Source: Plantactinospora endophytica (lineage in GTDB: Bacteria > Actinomycetota > Actinomycetes > Mycobacteriales > Micromonosporaceae). From it: a stretch of DNA of 64,000 bases. The notes beneath the pieces are model-generated. The model saw nothing but the letters and a program-made list of their open reading frames with translations. It did no database searches and was not told the origin of the DNA. Shown in pieces: positions 42,696-51,066 of the stretch (its first letter is position 1; every line of letters starts with the position of its first letter). The DNA is taken from assembly GCF_016862915.1 (NCBI RefSeq), contig NZ_BONW01000013.1, positions 186,001-250,000 on the forward strand, given 5' to 3'. The translations under genes were made by a program, and so were the position numbers.

Positions 42696-43457
42696 ATGAA
42701 CAGGCACTTCCTCGGCGACACCGCCGTCCTGCTCGGCCGATCCCTGACCCACATCACCCGCAGCGTCGACACCATCATCACCACCGCGATCACACCGATC
42801 GCCATGATGCTGCTCTTCGTCTACGTCCTCGGCGGCGCGATCGACACCGGCACCGACTCGTACGTCAACTACCTGCTGCCCGGCATCCTTCTGATCACTA
42901 TCGCCTCCGGCATCGCGTACACCGCGTTCCGGCTCTTCCTGGACATGAAGAGCGGCATCTTCGAACGATTCCAGTCCATGCCGATCGCCCGGTCGTCCGT
43001 ACTGTGGGCACACGTACTGACCTCGCTGGTGGCCAACCTGATCTCACTCGTGGTCGTCGTCGGCGTCGCGCTGCTGATGGGCTTCCGCACGAGCGCGGGA
43101 GTCCTCGCCTGGCTCGCGGTCGCCGGCATCCTGAGCCTGTTCACCCTCGCCCTGACCTGGCTCGCCGTCATCCCCGGCCTCACCGCGAAGTCCGTCGACG
43201 GCGCCAGCGGTTTCTCCTACCCGCTCATCTTCCTGCCGTTCATCAGCTCCGCCTTCGTACCCACCGACACCATGCCCGGCCCGGTACGCGCCTTCGCCGA
43301 ACACCAGCCCGTGACGGCCATCGTCAACGCCATCCGCGACCTGTTCACCCGACAACCGGTGGACAGCGACATCTGGACCGCCCTCGCCTGGTGCCTCGGC
43401 ATCCTCGTCGTCACCTACCTCTCCGCCATGGCCATCTACCGCCGCAAAATCAGCTGA
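42696..43457 (+). CDS. ABC-2 type permease, DrrB-like
   Basis: A 253-residue membrane protein with six helices: ITPIAMMLLFVYVLGGAID, LLPGILLITIASGIAYTAF, VLTSLVANLISLVVVVGVAL, LAVAGILSLFTLALTWLAVI, FSYPLIFLPFISSAFVP and WCLGILVVTYLSAMAIY. The ABC-2 signature PTDTMPGPVRAFAEHQPVT precedes the last helix. ATG 42696 has GAAGGA seven nt upstream. It partners the ATPase at 41855. The substrate is unknown; homologues export anthracyclines and other amphiphiles. Confidence 0.92.
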   Translation: MNRHFLGDTAVLLGRSLTHITRSVDTIITTAITPIAMMLLFVYVLGGAIDTGTDSYVNYLLPGILLITIASGIAYTAFRLFLDMKSGIFERFQSMPIARSSVLWAHVLTSLVANLISLVVVVGVALLMGFRTSAGVLAWLAVAGILSLFTLALTWLAVIPGLTAKSVDGASGFSYPLIFLPFISSAFVPTDTMPGPVRAFAEHQPVTAIVNAIRDLFTRQPVDSDIWTALAWCLGILVVTYLSAMAIYRRKIS

Positions 43458-43518
43458 CGGCACCCGGACGTCGGAGTACGTCTCGGCACGGATCGACAAG
43501 CTCGAAGGAGGGCGGGAG

Positions 43519-43875
43519 ATGAACTTCTGGGAGACCATCACAGGTAGCGATCTCACCAGGGAATGGAAGACCTTCGAAGCCAGGGCGGCGGCGCTGCCGG
43601 CCGACTACCAGACGGCGTGGGGACAAATCGTCACTCATCTTTTCCCCTACGCGAACTTCACCGGCCGCAACCTGATGCCGATCCTCGACGGTGCTCTGGG
43701 GCTGCTCGAAGAGACGGCGTCCGAGGGGCAGCACATCGACGAGGTGCTGGGTGACGACATCGCGGGCTTCTGCGCGGCGCTGGCCGGCGGCCAGGGAGTT
43801 CGGACCTATCGCGACCGGTGGCGCGAGCAGTTGAACCGGAATGTTGCCAGGAAACTGGGCCGGCTAGGAGGCTGA
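43519..43875 (+). CDS. DUF1048-family protein (second of three)
   Basis: A 118-residue helical protein. SDLTREWKTFEARAAALPAD Y and the tail DEVLGDDIAGFCAALAGGQ match the DUF1048 layout (WK..ka....LP.dY ... gddv..F...l). It has AAGGAGGGCGGGAG just before the ATG. It is a diverged paralogue of the products at 41487 and 43877 and is followed by the third copy after one base. Confidence 0.8.
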   Translation: MNFWETITGSDLTREWKTFEARAAALPADYQTAWGQIVTHLFPYANFTGRNLMPILDGALGLLEETASEGQHIDEVLGDDIAGFCAALAGGQGVRTYRDRWREQLNRNVARKLGRLGG

Positions 43876-43876
43876 C

Positions 43877-44203
43877 GTGGGCATCCAGGACATGATCGAG
43901 GGCAAGAAGCAGTGGCGGGCGCACATGGCCCGGGTCAAGGCACTCCCACGGGACTACCAGATCGTCTACAAGGAGATACAGCGGTACTACTTCAAGATCG
44001 GGCCGGTCGGACTGGCTGACGGCACGCTGCTTTCGGGCCTCCTCGACTTCTTCGAGGAGGGCGTCGCGGCCGGCAAGGGAGTCCTGGAGCTCATCGGCGA
44101 CGACGTCGCGGCCTTCTGTGACGAGCTGGTGAAAGACTCCCGCACCTACGCGGACATCTACCAGGAATCCGTCAGCGGCGAACCCGGCACGACCGAGAAG
44201 TAG
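43877..44203 (+). CDS. DUF1048-family protein (third of three)
   Basis: A 108-residue helical protein. KKQWRAHMARVKALPRDYQI, YKEIQRYYFKIGPVGLADG and LIGDDVAAFCDELVKDSRTY are close to the other two DUF1048 products, with the same order of blocks. GTG start one base after the preceding stop, with TAGGAGG upstream. Three paralogues in one operon suggest a hetero-oligomeric accessory factor of the ABC-2 exporter. Confidence 0.85.
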   Translation: MGIQDMIEGKKQWRAHMARVKALPRDYQIVYKEIQRYYFKIGPVGLADGTLLSGLLDFFEEGVAAGKGVLELIGDDVAAFCDELVKDSRTYADIYQESVSGEPGTTEK

Positions 44204-44573
44204 CACCCGTCGACCCGACGCACGGTGCGGGTTGCCTTGACCAGACCGGCATGCCGGAATTGACCCTGGCGTGATCGTGGCGGCGGACCGGTTGGTCCGC
44301 TGCCACCCGAGTTTCTGCCGTCCGCCGCCGCCCGGAGCGACCCGCCGCAGGTGGCCAGGCAGGGCCGCCGGACGTCGCCGCCCGGCGAACGCGGCGATAC
44401 CGCCGGACGTGGCCGCTTCCGTCCACAGGCGGTTCCGGCCACCTCGGAAACCTTCTCCATCCGTCGGACCGCGACGAAGATTGGTTCCAGACGAAAGACG
44501 AAGCCCTCGGGCTAACCGGAATCGTCTCCTGGAAAAAACCACGTTGTCGCTCCCGTCAGATTGGACGAAGGTC
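44204..44573. other. Intergenic region upstream of second biosynthetic locus
   Basis: About 370 nt without a supported gene; the long plus-strand frame that crosses it is Arg/Pro-rich shadow sequence. It must hold the promoter of the operon that starts at 44574. The A-rich patch near 44530 (GGAAAAAACCACG) is the only obvious low-GC spot. Confidence 0.45.
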
Positions 44574-44723
44574 ATGCGGATCCGGGTCGGAATCATCGGT
44601 ATTGCTCTCGCGATCCTCGGCGCTGTCACGCCACTGCTGGTGAATTCCGCGGTGAACGGTCCGGCCGCCGTGACCGAGCAGGCGGGCGGCGTCGTGCACA
44701 CCGACAGTCTCATCTGGGATTAG
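44574..44723 (+). CDS. 49-aa hydrophobic peptide, possible signal or precursor peptide
   Basis: A short frame starting MRIRVGIIGIALAILGAVTP: two Arg, then a 20-residue apolar helix, then a polar tail with AVTEQAGGVVHTDS and the end LIWD. The layout is that of a secreted or membrane-anchored small peptide: positive start, hydrophobic segment, exported C-terminal 25 residues. GACGAAGG sits just before the ATG but with short spacing. It is followed after 7 nt by the 96-aa gene and then the biosynthetic genes. It could be a pheromone-like peptide, a RiPP precursor (no RiPP enzyme is seen nearby), or a small membrane protein. Confidence 0.55.
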   Translation: MRIRVGIIGIALAILGAVTPLLVNSAVNGPAAVTEQAGGVVHTDSLIWD

Positions 44724-44730
44724 CCCGGCC

Positions 44731-45021
44731 ATGCAGTTGACGCTGATAACGCTCTCGTCCGAAGCCGGAACGACGTTCGACGGCGGTGCCGCACGTCTCG
44801 TCGACACGCTGTGGGCAGCAGCCCGTGCCGAGGACCGAGTGGAACACATTTCGGTACGAGCCGTACGGGGCAGGGTTGATATCGGCGTCTTCAGCGTGTC
44901 GATGGATCAGACAGTGGCTCGTACGGTCGCCCGTGAGCTGGTCGAACGGGCGCTCGTGATGTCACCACAACTGCGGCAATGGAGCGTGGCCGGGACCGTA
45001 CCTGGGCTGGCTGGCACCTGA
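44731..45021 (+). CDS. 96-aa protein of unknown function
   Basis: A small soluble alpha/beta protein: QLTLITLSSEAGTTFDGGAA, LVDTLWAAARAEDRVEHISV and VDIGVFSVSMDQTVARTVAR give a strand-helix-strand-helix pattern. I recognise no family. It begins 7 nt after the 49-aa peptide gene and precedes the thioesterase gene by 58 nt on the same strand, so it is probably the second gene of the operon. Confidence 0.6.
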   Translation: MQLTLITLSSEAGTTFDGGAARLVDTLWAAARAEDRVEHISVRAVRGRVDIGVFSVSMDQTVARTVARELVERALVMSPQLRQWSVAGTVPGLAGT

Positions 45022-45079
45022 GCGGCACCGGGTCACACGTCCGCATCACCCGCCACATTCCGTCGAAAGGGCGAAACAG

Positions 45080-45949
45080 GTGTCGACAACCTATCCGATG
45101 CAACCCGTAGCCACGCCCGGGGTGGGCCGGCGCGACGAACGCGGGCGACGCGACGACGGTGAACGTGCACGACATGGCGGCGATGCCGCACGTCTCGTCG
45201 AGATCGCGGTCAGTGGAAGCCGCCCGGCACTGTTCTGGGCGCACGGCATCAGCGGGAGTACCAGCCACTACCGTCCCCTCGCCCGACTGCTGGCGGCGCG
45301 TCGGGACGTGTACGGGCTCGAGAACCGCACAGCCGCCCCGTCGTACCGGTTGGCGGAGTCGGCCCGCCGGTTCGCAGCGGCGATCAACGAGTGCCGGCCG
45401 GACGGACCGTGCGAGATCCTCGGCTACTCGATCGGTGGTCTGGTGGCCCTGGAAACCGCTCGTCAACTGACCATGGCCGGCCGCGAGGTGGCCCTGGTCG
45501 GCATTCTCGACACGGCACCGCCGACCGTTCCGGTCGCTCCGGAGAACACTGCGGTCACCCTCGCGCTGATCTCCCGTGGCCTGGGTCTTGAGCCGCAGTT
45601 CGATCCCGGGACCGTCGGGACGGACTCCGAACTGATCGCGATGTTGAGCGCGCGGGCGGTCGAGGCGCGGATACTGCCCGCCGCTCTCGCCTTCGACTAC
45701 GTGAGCGCCCTGGTCCGGACCTACACCTCGAACGCACGGGCTGCGGAACACTACCGACCATCGGCGTACCACGGGCGGGCGGCGGTCCTTCTCACCCGGG
45801 GTGGCGACGCAATACGACACCGAGACCTGTGGCGCGCCTTCGCGCCGGGTATCTCCCGCACCGACGTTCTGGACCTGGACCACTTCAGCCTGATCGGCGA
45901 CGCCGCCCCGACGGTGCACGCCGTCATCGACGCATGGCTGACCCGATAG
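45080..45949 (+). CDS. Alpha/beta-hydrolase thioesterase
   Basis: A 289-residue protein. The first 45 residues are low-complexity Arg/Gly-rich, so the true start may lie later. The core is a thioesterase-type alpha/beta-hydrolase: LFWAHGISGSTSHYRPLARL (oxyanion loop), the nucleophile Ser in EILGYSIGGLVALETA, the acid near LLTRGGDAIRHRD, and the His in DLDHFSLIGD. TEs of this type release or edit intermediates from carrier proteins. A free carrier protein and its loading ligase follow, so it probably hydrolyses or transfers the aminoacyl product. Confidence 0.8.
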   Translation: MSTTYPMQPVATPGVGRRDERGRRDDGERARHGGDAARLVEIAVSGSRPALFWAHGISGSTSHYRPLARLLAARRDVYGLENRTAAPSYRLAESARRFAAAINECRPDGPCEILGYSIGGLVALETARQLTMAGREVALVGILDTAPPTVPVAPENTAVTLALISRGLGLEPQFDPGTVGTDSELIAMLSARAVEARILPAALAFDYVSALVRTYTSNARAAEHYRPSAYHGRAAVLLTRGGDAIRHRDLWRAFAPGISRTDVLDLDHFSLIGDAAPTVHAVIDAWLTR

Positions 45950-46010
45950 CTGCCATCTTCCTACCGGCCTTTTCGTGAATGCCGGCCCTCGTGAATTTTA
46001 GGAGAATACG

Positions 46011-46268
46011 TTGTCGCACTGGATCGAGCCACTTTTCACCGGCCTGCTCCCCGAAGCGACGATCGCCGCGGCGGTCGCCGACTACCCGGCGTACCGGGAC
46101 GTCGACCTCACCGAGTTGGGACTGGAGTCCCTGGCCACCATGCAGATCGCGATTCGCATGACGGAACTGTTCAACTACCAGATCGACTACGAGTCGTTCA
46201 CGATCAGCGCCCTGCAGACGTTCGGTGGACTTGAGCGTCAGCTCGGACTCGCCCTGACGGAGGTCTGA
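46011..46268 (+). CDS. Free-standing acyl/peptidyl carrier protein
   Basis: An 85-residue carrier protein. The phosphopantetheine site is the Ser in DLTELGLESLATMQIAIRMT, followed by helix III and NYQIDYESFTISALQTFGGL, the usual four-helix layout. The TTG start at 46011 has TAGGAGA six nt upstream. It ends 2 nt before the aaRS-like ligase gene, the arrangement seen for amino acid:[carrier protein] ligases and their partners, which suggests it is loaded with an amino acid instead of a fatty acyl group. Confidence 0.88.
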   Translation: MSHWIEPLFTGLLPEATIAAAVADYPAYRDVDLTELGLESLATMQIAIRMTELFNYQIDYESFTISALQTFGGLERQLGLALTEV

Positions 46269-46270
46269 CA

Positions 46271-47494
46271 ATGCCCACCCTCAGCCTGCCATTCGCGCTG
46301 CAGGAGAACCTCTGGCCCACCATGCACACCCGGCTGCGTTTCCACTTCCCCCAGATCGAGCAGGTGGACATCACCGCCACCGAGGTTCGCCTCCACTCCA
46401 CGGAGGCACTTCCGGCCGGGAAGGTCACCTCGGTGGTCGAGCGGGTCGCCGCCTCGTACGCGTCGATCAGCGAGCGGCTCAGCTCCAGGGTCGTCTACGA
46501 CCCGGCCGCCGGTACCGACGCCCCCGCCCTGAGCGCCGAGGACGCGACCGCGCTGCGGGCCGCCGCCGTACGCCTCGTGGCCGACCTGGAGGAGGCGCGG
46601 ACGACGCTTCCGGCGGAGGGCTTCGGCGAGGTGCTGCCGCGCGAGCGGGGCCTCAACGTCTACGGCGGCGTCGAGGCGTACCGGCTGCGCGCCGTCGACG
46701 ACTTCCTCCGCCGTTTCTTCGAGCGCGCGCACGGCGCCACGGAGATCCGGGTGCCCTCGATGTTGCCCGCCACGGTCGTCGACCGGGCCGGGCACTTCGA
46801 CACCGGCTGCCAGCATCTGAGCTTCGTGGCGCCGGTGACCACCGACATGGAGGACTTCGAGGGCTTCCTGCCCTACTGGCGGGGCGACAACGACCGGGAA
46901 CGGCTACACGAGTTCCTGCGTACGCCGAGGGACATCCTGAACCCGGCGTTGTGCCTGCACGCCTATCCGCTGGTCGAGCACCGGCCGGTCGACAACCTGG
47001 TGCTGACCCTGTCGGGCTCGTGCTTCCGGGACGAGTCCGGCAACCTCAACAACCGGGAACGCCTCCGCGAGTTCACCATGCGGGAGGGCGTGTTCTTCGG
47101 CAGCCAGCGTCACCTGGCCCAGGTGCACCAGCGACTCGTCGCCATGATGGCGGCCGTCGCGGATTTGTTCGGGTTCAAGTACCAGCTCGCGACGGCCACC
47201 GACATCTTCTTCAACGACAACGCCCAGCAGCAGCTCTTCTCCCAGCTGGTCAGTGACAGCAAGATCGAGATGCTGGTGCAGTTGGACGACGGTGAACCGG
47301 TCGCCATGGCATCGATCAACAAGCACGGTCAGCACTTCGCGAAGCCGTTCGGGCTGCGCGGCTCGGACGGTACGACGCCGAGCACCATGTGTATCGGGTT
47401 CGGTCTCGACCGGGTTCTGCTGGCCCTGCGCGACGCACCCGACCTGCCCGGCCAGCTCCGGCAGGGCCTCGCACGGATGGAGGGCCAGGCATGA
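46271..47494 (+). CDS. Class II aaRS-like amino acid:[carrier protein] ligase
   Basis: A 407-residue seryl-tRNA-synthetase-like catalytic core without the N-terminal tRNA-binding coiled coil. Motif 2 is LTLSGSCFRDESGNLNNRER then LREFTMREGVFFG, and motif 3 is TMCIGFGLDRVLLALRD. Cys in GSCFRDE and TMCIGFG and the Glu in motif 2 match the Zn-site residues of the atypical SerRS/aa:CP-ligase group. Known family members activate Gly or Ala with ATP and pass it to the phosphopantetheine of a small carrier protein, not to tRNA. The carrier gene directly upstream supports this. Its stop overlaps the ATP-grasp ATG. The amino acid is not predictable. Confidence 0.85.
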   Translation: MPTLSLPFALQENLWPTMHTRLRFHFPQIEQVDITATEVRLHSTEALPAGKVTSVVERVAASYASISERLSSRVVYDPAAGTDAPALSAEDATALRAAAVRLVADLEEARTTLPAEGFGEVLPRERGLNVYGGVEAYRLRAVDDFLRRFFERAHGATEIRVPSMLPATVVDRAGHFDTGCQHLSFVAPVTTDMEDFEGFLPYWRGDNDRERLHEFLRTPRDILNPALCLHAYPLVEHRPVDNLVLTLSGSCFRDESGNLNNRERLREFTMREGVFFGSQRHLAQVHQRLVAMMAAVADLFGFKYQLATATDIFFNDNAQQQLFSQLVSDSKIEMLVQLDDGEPVAMASINKHGQHFAKPFGLRGSDGTTPSTMCIGFGLDRVLLALRDAPDLPGQLRQGLARMEGQA

Positions 47495-48738
47495 ACCGTT
47501 CGCTGGTGGTGGTCGAGTCGCCCGACTTCTTCGTCGCCGACATGACCCGGGTCGCGGAAGCCGAGCAGGACCGGGTGTACGTGTTGACGAAGGACGCCCG
47601 GACCACGGGGCCGAACGTCATCCGCGCGGACGTCCGCAAGAATCCGGCGGAGGCGATGGCGGCCGTCCGCCGTACGGTGGGCGCGCCGACGGCGGTGCTC
47701 ACCGCGCAGGAGATGTTCCTCACCGAGACGGCGGGCCTGGCCGACGCGCTCGGTGTCGGACACGGTAGCCGGGAAACCGCGCTGCGGTCTCGGGACAAGG
47801 CCACGATGAAGCGGATCTGGCTCGACGCGGAGGTGGCCACTCCCCGGGGGTGGTCGTTCCGGTCCGCCCAGGAGGTCCGGGACACCTGCGCCGACCTCAG
47901 CTACCCGTTGATCGTCAAGCCGACGCACGGGTACGCGAGCTGCGGCGTTCGTAAGGTGGACTCCGAACGGGAACTCCTCGAACACCTCCAGGCCGTTTCG
48001 ATGATCAACGCGACGGTGATCGGACGGGAGCGTCCGGACGCCGGCATCGTGGTGGAGGAGTACCTCGACGGTGAGGAGTACTCCGTCGACACCGTGTGGT
48101 TCGACGGCGTTCCGGCCTGCGACGGGCTGATGTCCAAGGGGGCCGCGGTCGGGCCGTACTATCCCGACCGGCTCTACCACATCGACCCCGAACTGCCGCC
48201 GACCGTCGCCGCCGACATCATCCGCCTCTCCCACGACGCGGTACGCGCGCTGGGCATCCGCTCGGGCGCGACCCACACGGAGATCCGGCTGCGCGGCGGC
48301 GTCCCGTACGTCCTGGAGACCACCAACCGCCCCGGTGCCGGCGGCCTCTTCTACCCGCTGTTCCAGCAGGCGCACGGGGTCGACTTCGCCCGCGTCCTGT
48401 ACCACGCGACCATGGCCACCTCGTGGAACGAGTTCGAGGTCGCCGTCGGCACACCGACCGCCACCTCGGCTGCGGCCGGCACGCACTACTTCTGGTACAA
48501 CCTCCCGCACCCCCGGTCCGGGGTGATCCGCGAGATCCGCGGCCTGGCGGAGCTGGCGGAGCGTCAGGAGGTGCTGCGCTGCCTCTGCTACAAGCAGCCG
48601 GGCGCTGTCCTCTACCCGGACGGCCTCAACGCCGACTACTTCTGCTCGGTCCTCGGCCGCTACCAGCCCGGCCCCGCCGACCCGCCGATCAGCGAGTTCG
48701 TCCGGAGCTACGACGAGGCGCTCGAGGTGGTGCTGTGA
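47491..48738 (+). CDS. ATP-grasp ligase (dipeptide/amide-forming type)
   Basis: A 415-residue ATP-grasp enzyme of the carbamoyl-phosphate-synthase-like/BacD-DdaF group. The N-terminal domain ends in SRETALRSRDKATMKRIWLD. The ATP-binding region has YPLIVKPTHGYASCGVRKVD and GIVVEEYLDGEEYSVDTVWF, and the Mg/catalytic end is ATHTEIRLRGGVPYVLETTN RP. It should activate a carboxylate as acyl phosphate and join it to an amine, probably linking the pathway amino acid to a second unit. ATG overlaps the ligase stop (ATGA) and its stop overlaps the MFS GTG, so it is in the core of the operon. Confidence 0.88.
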   Translation: MNRSLVVVESPDFFVADMTRVAEAEQDRVYVLTKDARTTGPNVIRADVRKNPAEAMAAVRRTVGAPTAVLTAQEMFLTETAGLADALGVGHGSRETALRSRDKATMKRIWLDAEVATPRGWSFRSAQEVRDTCADLSYPLIVKPTHGYASCGVRKVDSERELLEHLQAVSMINATVIGRERPDAGIVVEEYLDGEEYSVDTVWFDGVPACDGLMSKGAAVGPYYPDRLYHIDPELPPTVAADIIRLSHDAVRALGIRSGATHTEIRLRGGVPYVLETTNRPGAGGLFYPLFQQAHGVDFARVLYHATMATSWNEFEVAVGTPTATSAAAGTHYFWYNLPHPRSGVIREIRGLAELAERQEVLRCLCYKQPGAVLYPDGLNADYFCSVLGRYQPGPADPPISEFVRSYDEALEVVL

Positions 48739-50033
48739 CCGTGCGCAGCCTCTACCACCGCAGCTTCCTCGCACTGGTGTCGGGCGGGTTCGTCTCGGCC
48801 CTCGGCACCGTCGTCTTCGACCTCGTGCTCGCCTGGTGGGTGGTCTCCGAGACCGGGTCCGCCGTACTCACCGGATACCTGCTGGCCGCAGCCCTGGCAC
48901 CGATCGCCTTCATCGGCCCGATCGGCGGCGTCCTCTCGGACAGGTGGAACAAGAAGGCGATCCTCGTCGTCACCGACGTGGTCAGTGGTGCGGTGGCCTT
49001 CGGGGTCGCGGTGATGGCCTACCGGAACACCCTCAACGTCCCGCTGCTGGCGCTGTCCTGCTTCGCCCTCGGCACCTGCGCCGCCCTCTACCGACCGGCC
49101 GCGCGTTCCATCGTCCCGCTGCTCGTGCAGGAACGACACCTGGTCAAGGCCAACTCGGTGTCGAACAACCTCACCGAGACCACCAAGGCGGTCGGTCCGC
49201 TGCTGGGCGCCGCGCTCGTCGCGTTGCCGGTCGTCGGCGTCGGCGGAGCGATGGTGCTCAACGGCGTGTCGTTCTGGCTGTCCGCCCTCGCGGCGGCGGC
49301 GATCCGCTACCAGCACGTCACGAACGGAAAGAACGTCTCCGGCGTACTCGCCGACCTGCGCGCCGGATTCCGCTACATCAACAGCCGGGCGCTGATCCGA
49401 AACATGGTGATCCTCTGCGCCGCGGTCAACTTCTTCCTGATCTCGTTCAACATCCTCCTACCGCTGTACGTCACCGAGGTGCTGCACGGATCGAGCGCGA
49501 CGTACGGACGGGCCCTCACCGCCGAGGCGGTCGGCGGCATCGCGATCACCCTCCTGCTGCTGTTCCTCCACGACATCGTCCCCACCAACCGGCTGCTCGC
49601 GGCACTCATCGCCGCCGGAGGGATGTCGCTGGCGCTCATCCCCGTGGTGCCGGCCGTCACCGCGCTGCTGCTGTTCTCCGCCGCACAGGGATTCTTCGTC
49701 GGCGGCTTCAACACGCTGTTCTTCGCCTACATCCAGAAGGAGGTCAGCCAGGAGTTCCTCGGCCGGGTCTTCTCCGTGGTGTACATGGCGGCGATCGGAG
49801 TCATGCCGGTCGCCTACATCAGCTGGGGCTACATCGGCGACTACGCGCTCCGGTGGGGATTCGTGTACGCCGGCCTCGGCACCGTGTTGTGCAGCGTTCC
49901 GTTCCTGCTCCTGCGCCAGCACGTCACCCGCCCGGTGGCGGAGCTGACTCGGATCACCCGACCCGCCCAGCCCTCCGAGCCGGTACGCGCGGCGGAGCCG
50001 GCCCGGGTGGTCGAGCCCGTCATGGCAACCTGA
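48735..50033 (+). CDS. MFS exporter of the second biosynthetic locus
   Basis: A 432-residue, twelve-helix major facilitator of the DHA3/MefA-like group. The loop 2-3 signature is GGVLSDRWNKKAILVVTDVV; helix 5 has AVGPLLGAALVALP. The last 40 residues are a disordered Pro/Val/Arg tail. The GTG start overlaps the ATP-grasp stop by 4 nt. It is probably the product exporter and resistance determinant, and it ends 24 nt before a strong hairpin. Confidence 0.9.
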   Translation: MTVRSLYHRSFLALVSGGFVSALGTVVFDLVLAWWVVSETGSAVLTGYLLAAALAPIAFIGPIGGVLSDRWNKKAILVVTDVVSGAVAFGVAVMAYRNTLNVPLLALSCFALGTCAALYRPAARSIVPLLVQERHLVKANSVSNNLTETTKAVGPLLGAALVALPVVGVGGAMVLNGVSFWLSALAAAAIRYQHVTNGKNVSGVLADLRAGFRYINSRALIRNMVILCAAVNFFLISFNILLPLYVTEVLHGSSATYGRALTAEAVGGIAITLLLLFLHDIVPTNRLLAALIAAGGMSLALIPVVPAVTALLLFSAAQGFFVGGFNTLFFAYIQKEVSQEFLGRVFSVVYMAAIGVMPVAYISWGYIGDYALRWGFVYAGLGTVLCSVPFLLLRQHVTRPVAELTRITRPAQPSEPVRAAEPARVVEPVMAT

Positions 50034-50056
50034 TCGACGGACTCCGACGGAGATCG

Positions 50057-50102
50057 CCTGTCGGGTGCCGGCCGCGAGTCCACGCGGCCGACACCCGACA
50101 GG
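50057..50102. terminator. Long bidirectional terminator hairpin
   Basis: CCTGTCGGGTG-C-CGGCCGCG and CGCGGCCG-A-CACCCGACAGG pair over 19 bp with one mismatch around an 8-nt loop. It lies between the convergent MFS gene and DAHP-synthase gene and should end both transcripts. Confidence 0.8.
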
Positions 50103-50227
50103 CGTCTCGCCGTCCTGACGGCCGAGGCGGTCGACAGCCGGTCGGCTGGGCGCCGGACGGGTACGACCGGCGATCGTCAGACCCGGCGCCGCCCCGGCGC
50201 GGTGCGGACCGTACGACTCGGCCGTGG

Positions 50228-51037
50228 CTATGTGCTCGACAGCTCACACAGACTCGTCAAGCGCCTGACCTGCTCGATCAGGTTGCGCAGCTCCGGAGTG
50301 CTCAACGCCTGACAACTGTCGGTCCACGACTGGTCCGGCACCGGATGGCTCTCGACGATGATGCCGGCGGCACCGACCGCGGCACCCGCGAGGGCGAGCG
50401 GAAGCACCCACTCCCGGCGACCCGCCGCGTGGCTGGGATCGATGATGACCGGAAGGTCGGTCCGGCCCGCCAGCACCGGAACCGCCGCGATGTCCAGGGT
50501 GTTGCGGGTCTCGGTGACGAACGTACGGATGCCTCGCTCGCACAGGATGACGTCATCGTTCCCCGTGGCGCGCACGTAGTCGGCCGCCCCCAGCCACTCG
50601 TCGTAGGTGGCGGCGAACGATCGCTTGAGAATGACCGGGATTCCGGCCCGGCCGGCCGCCTCCAACAGGCGGCTGTTGCGCATCGACCTGGCTCCGATCA
50701 GGAAGCCGTCGACGTGGTCGCGCAGAAGTCGCACGTCGTCGCCGTCCAGCGGCTCCGCGATGATCGGCAGACCGGTACGGACGCGCGCCTCGTCGAGCAG
50801 CGGAATGCCCTCGGCACCGATGCCCTGGAAGCGATCCGGGGCGGACCGTGGCTTGAAGACGCAGCCCCGGAGGACGTCGGCGCCCGCGGCCGCCGCCGCC
50901 TCCGCATGTGCCACGTAGCCGGGCTCCACCGAGCAGGGGCCCGAGATGATGGGCCGGTGGTCACCGCCGAAGACGACGTCACCGATGGCCACCCGTCGCC
51001 TCGCCTTCGGCTGGGCGTGCTGGGGCGAGGTTCCCAT
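50228..51037 (-). CDS. DAHP/KDO8P-synthase family enzyme (class I beta)
   Basis: A 269-residue TIM-barrel aldolase of the AroA(beta)/KdsA family. It has the PEP- and metal-binding motifs IISGPCSVEPGYV, GCVFKPRSAPDRFQG, IIAEPLD, ILKRSFAATYDEWL, ILCERGIRTF, VIIDPSHAAGRRE and IIVESHPVPDQS. It condenses PEP with a sugar phosphate, most likely erythrose 4-phosphate, giving DAHP. It lacks a fused chorismate mutase or regulatory domain, so it may be insensitive to feedback. ATG 51037 has GGAG eight nt upstream and fits better than the 51076 start. In this locus it may boost or start a shikimate-type precursor branch. Confidence 0.9.
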   Translation of the reverse strand: MGTSPQHAQPKARRRVAIGDVVFGGDHRPIISGPCSVEPGYVAHAEAAAAAGADVLRGCVFKPRSAPDRFQGIGAEGIPLLDEARVRTGLPIIAEPLDGDDVRLLRDHVDGFLIGARSMRNSRLLEAAGRAGIPVILKRSFAATYDEWLGAADYVRATGNDDVILCERGIRTFVTETRNTLDIAAVPVLAGRTDLPVIIDPSHAAGRREWVLPLALAGAAVGAAGIIVESHPVPDQSWTDSCQALSTPELRNLIEQVRRLTSLCELSST

Positions 51038-51066
51038 GCCTTGTCTCCGATCGGTTACTTGCCGTG

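Noticed and set aside
44574-44723. Lanthipeptide or lasso precursor
   Set aside because: The peptide has no Ser/Thr/Cys-rich core and no LanB/C/M, B1/B2/C, YcaO or radical-SAM gene lies within the locus.
46271-47494. A genuine seryl-tRNA synthetase
   Set aside because: It lacks the tRNA-binding coiled coil and lies between a carrier protein and an ATP-grasp gene, which fits an amino acid:carrier-protein ligase.
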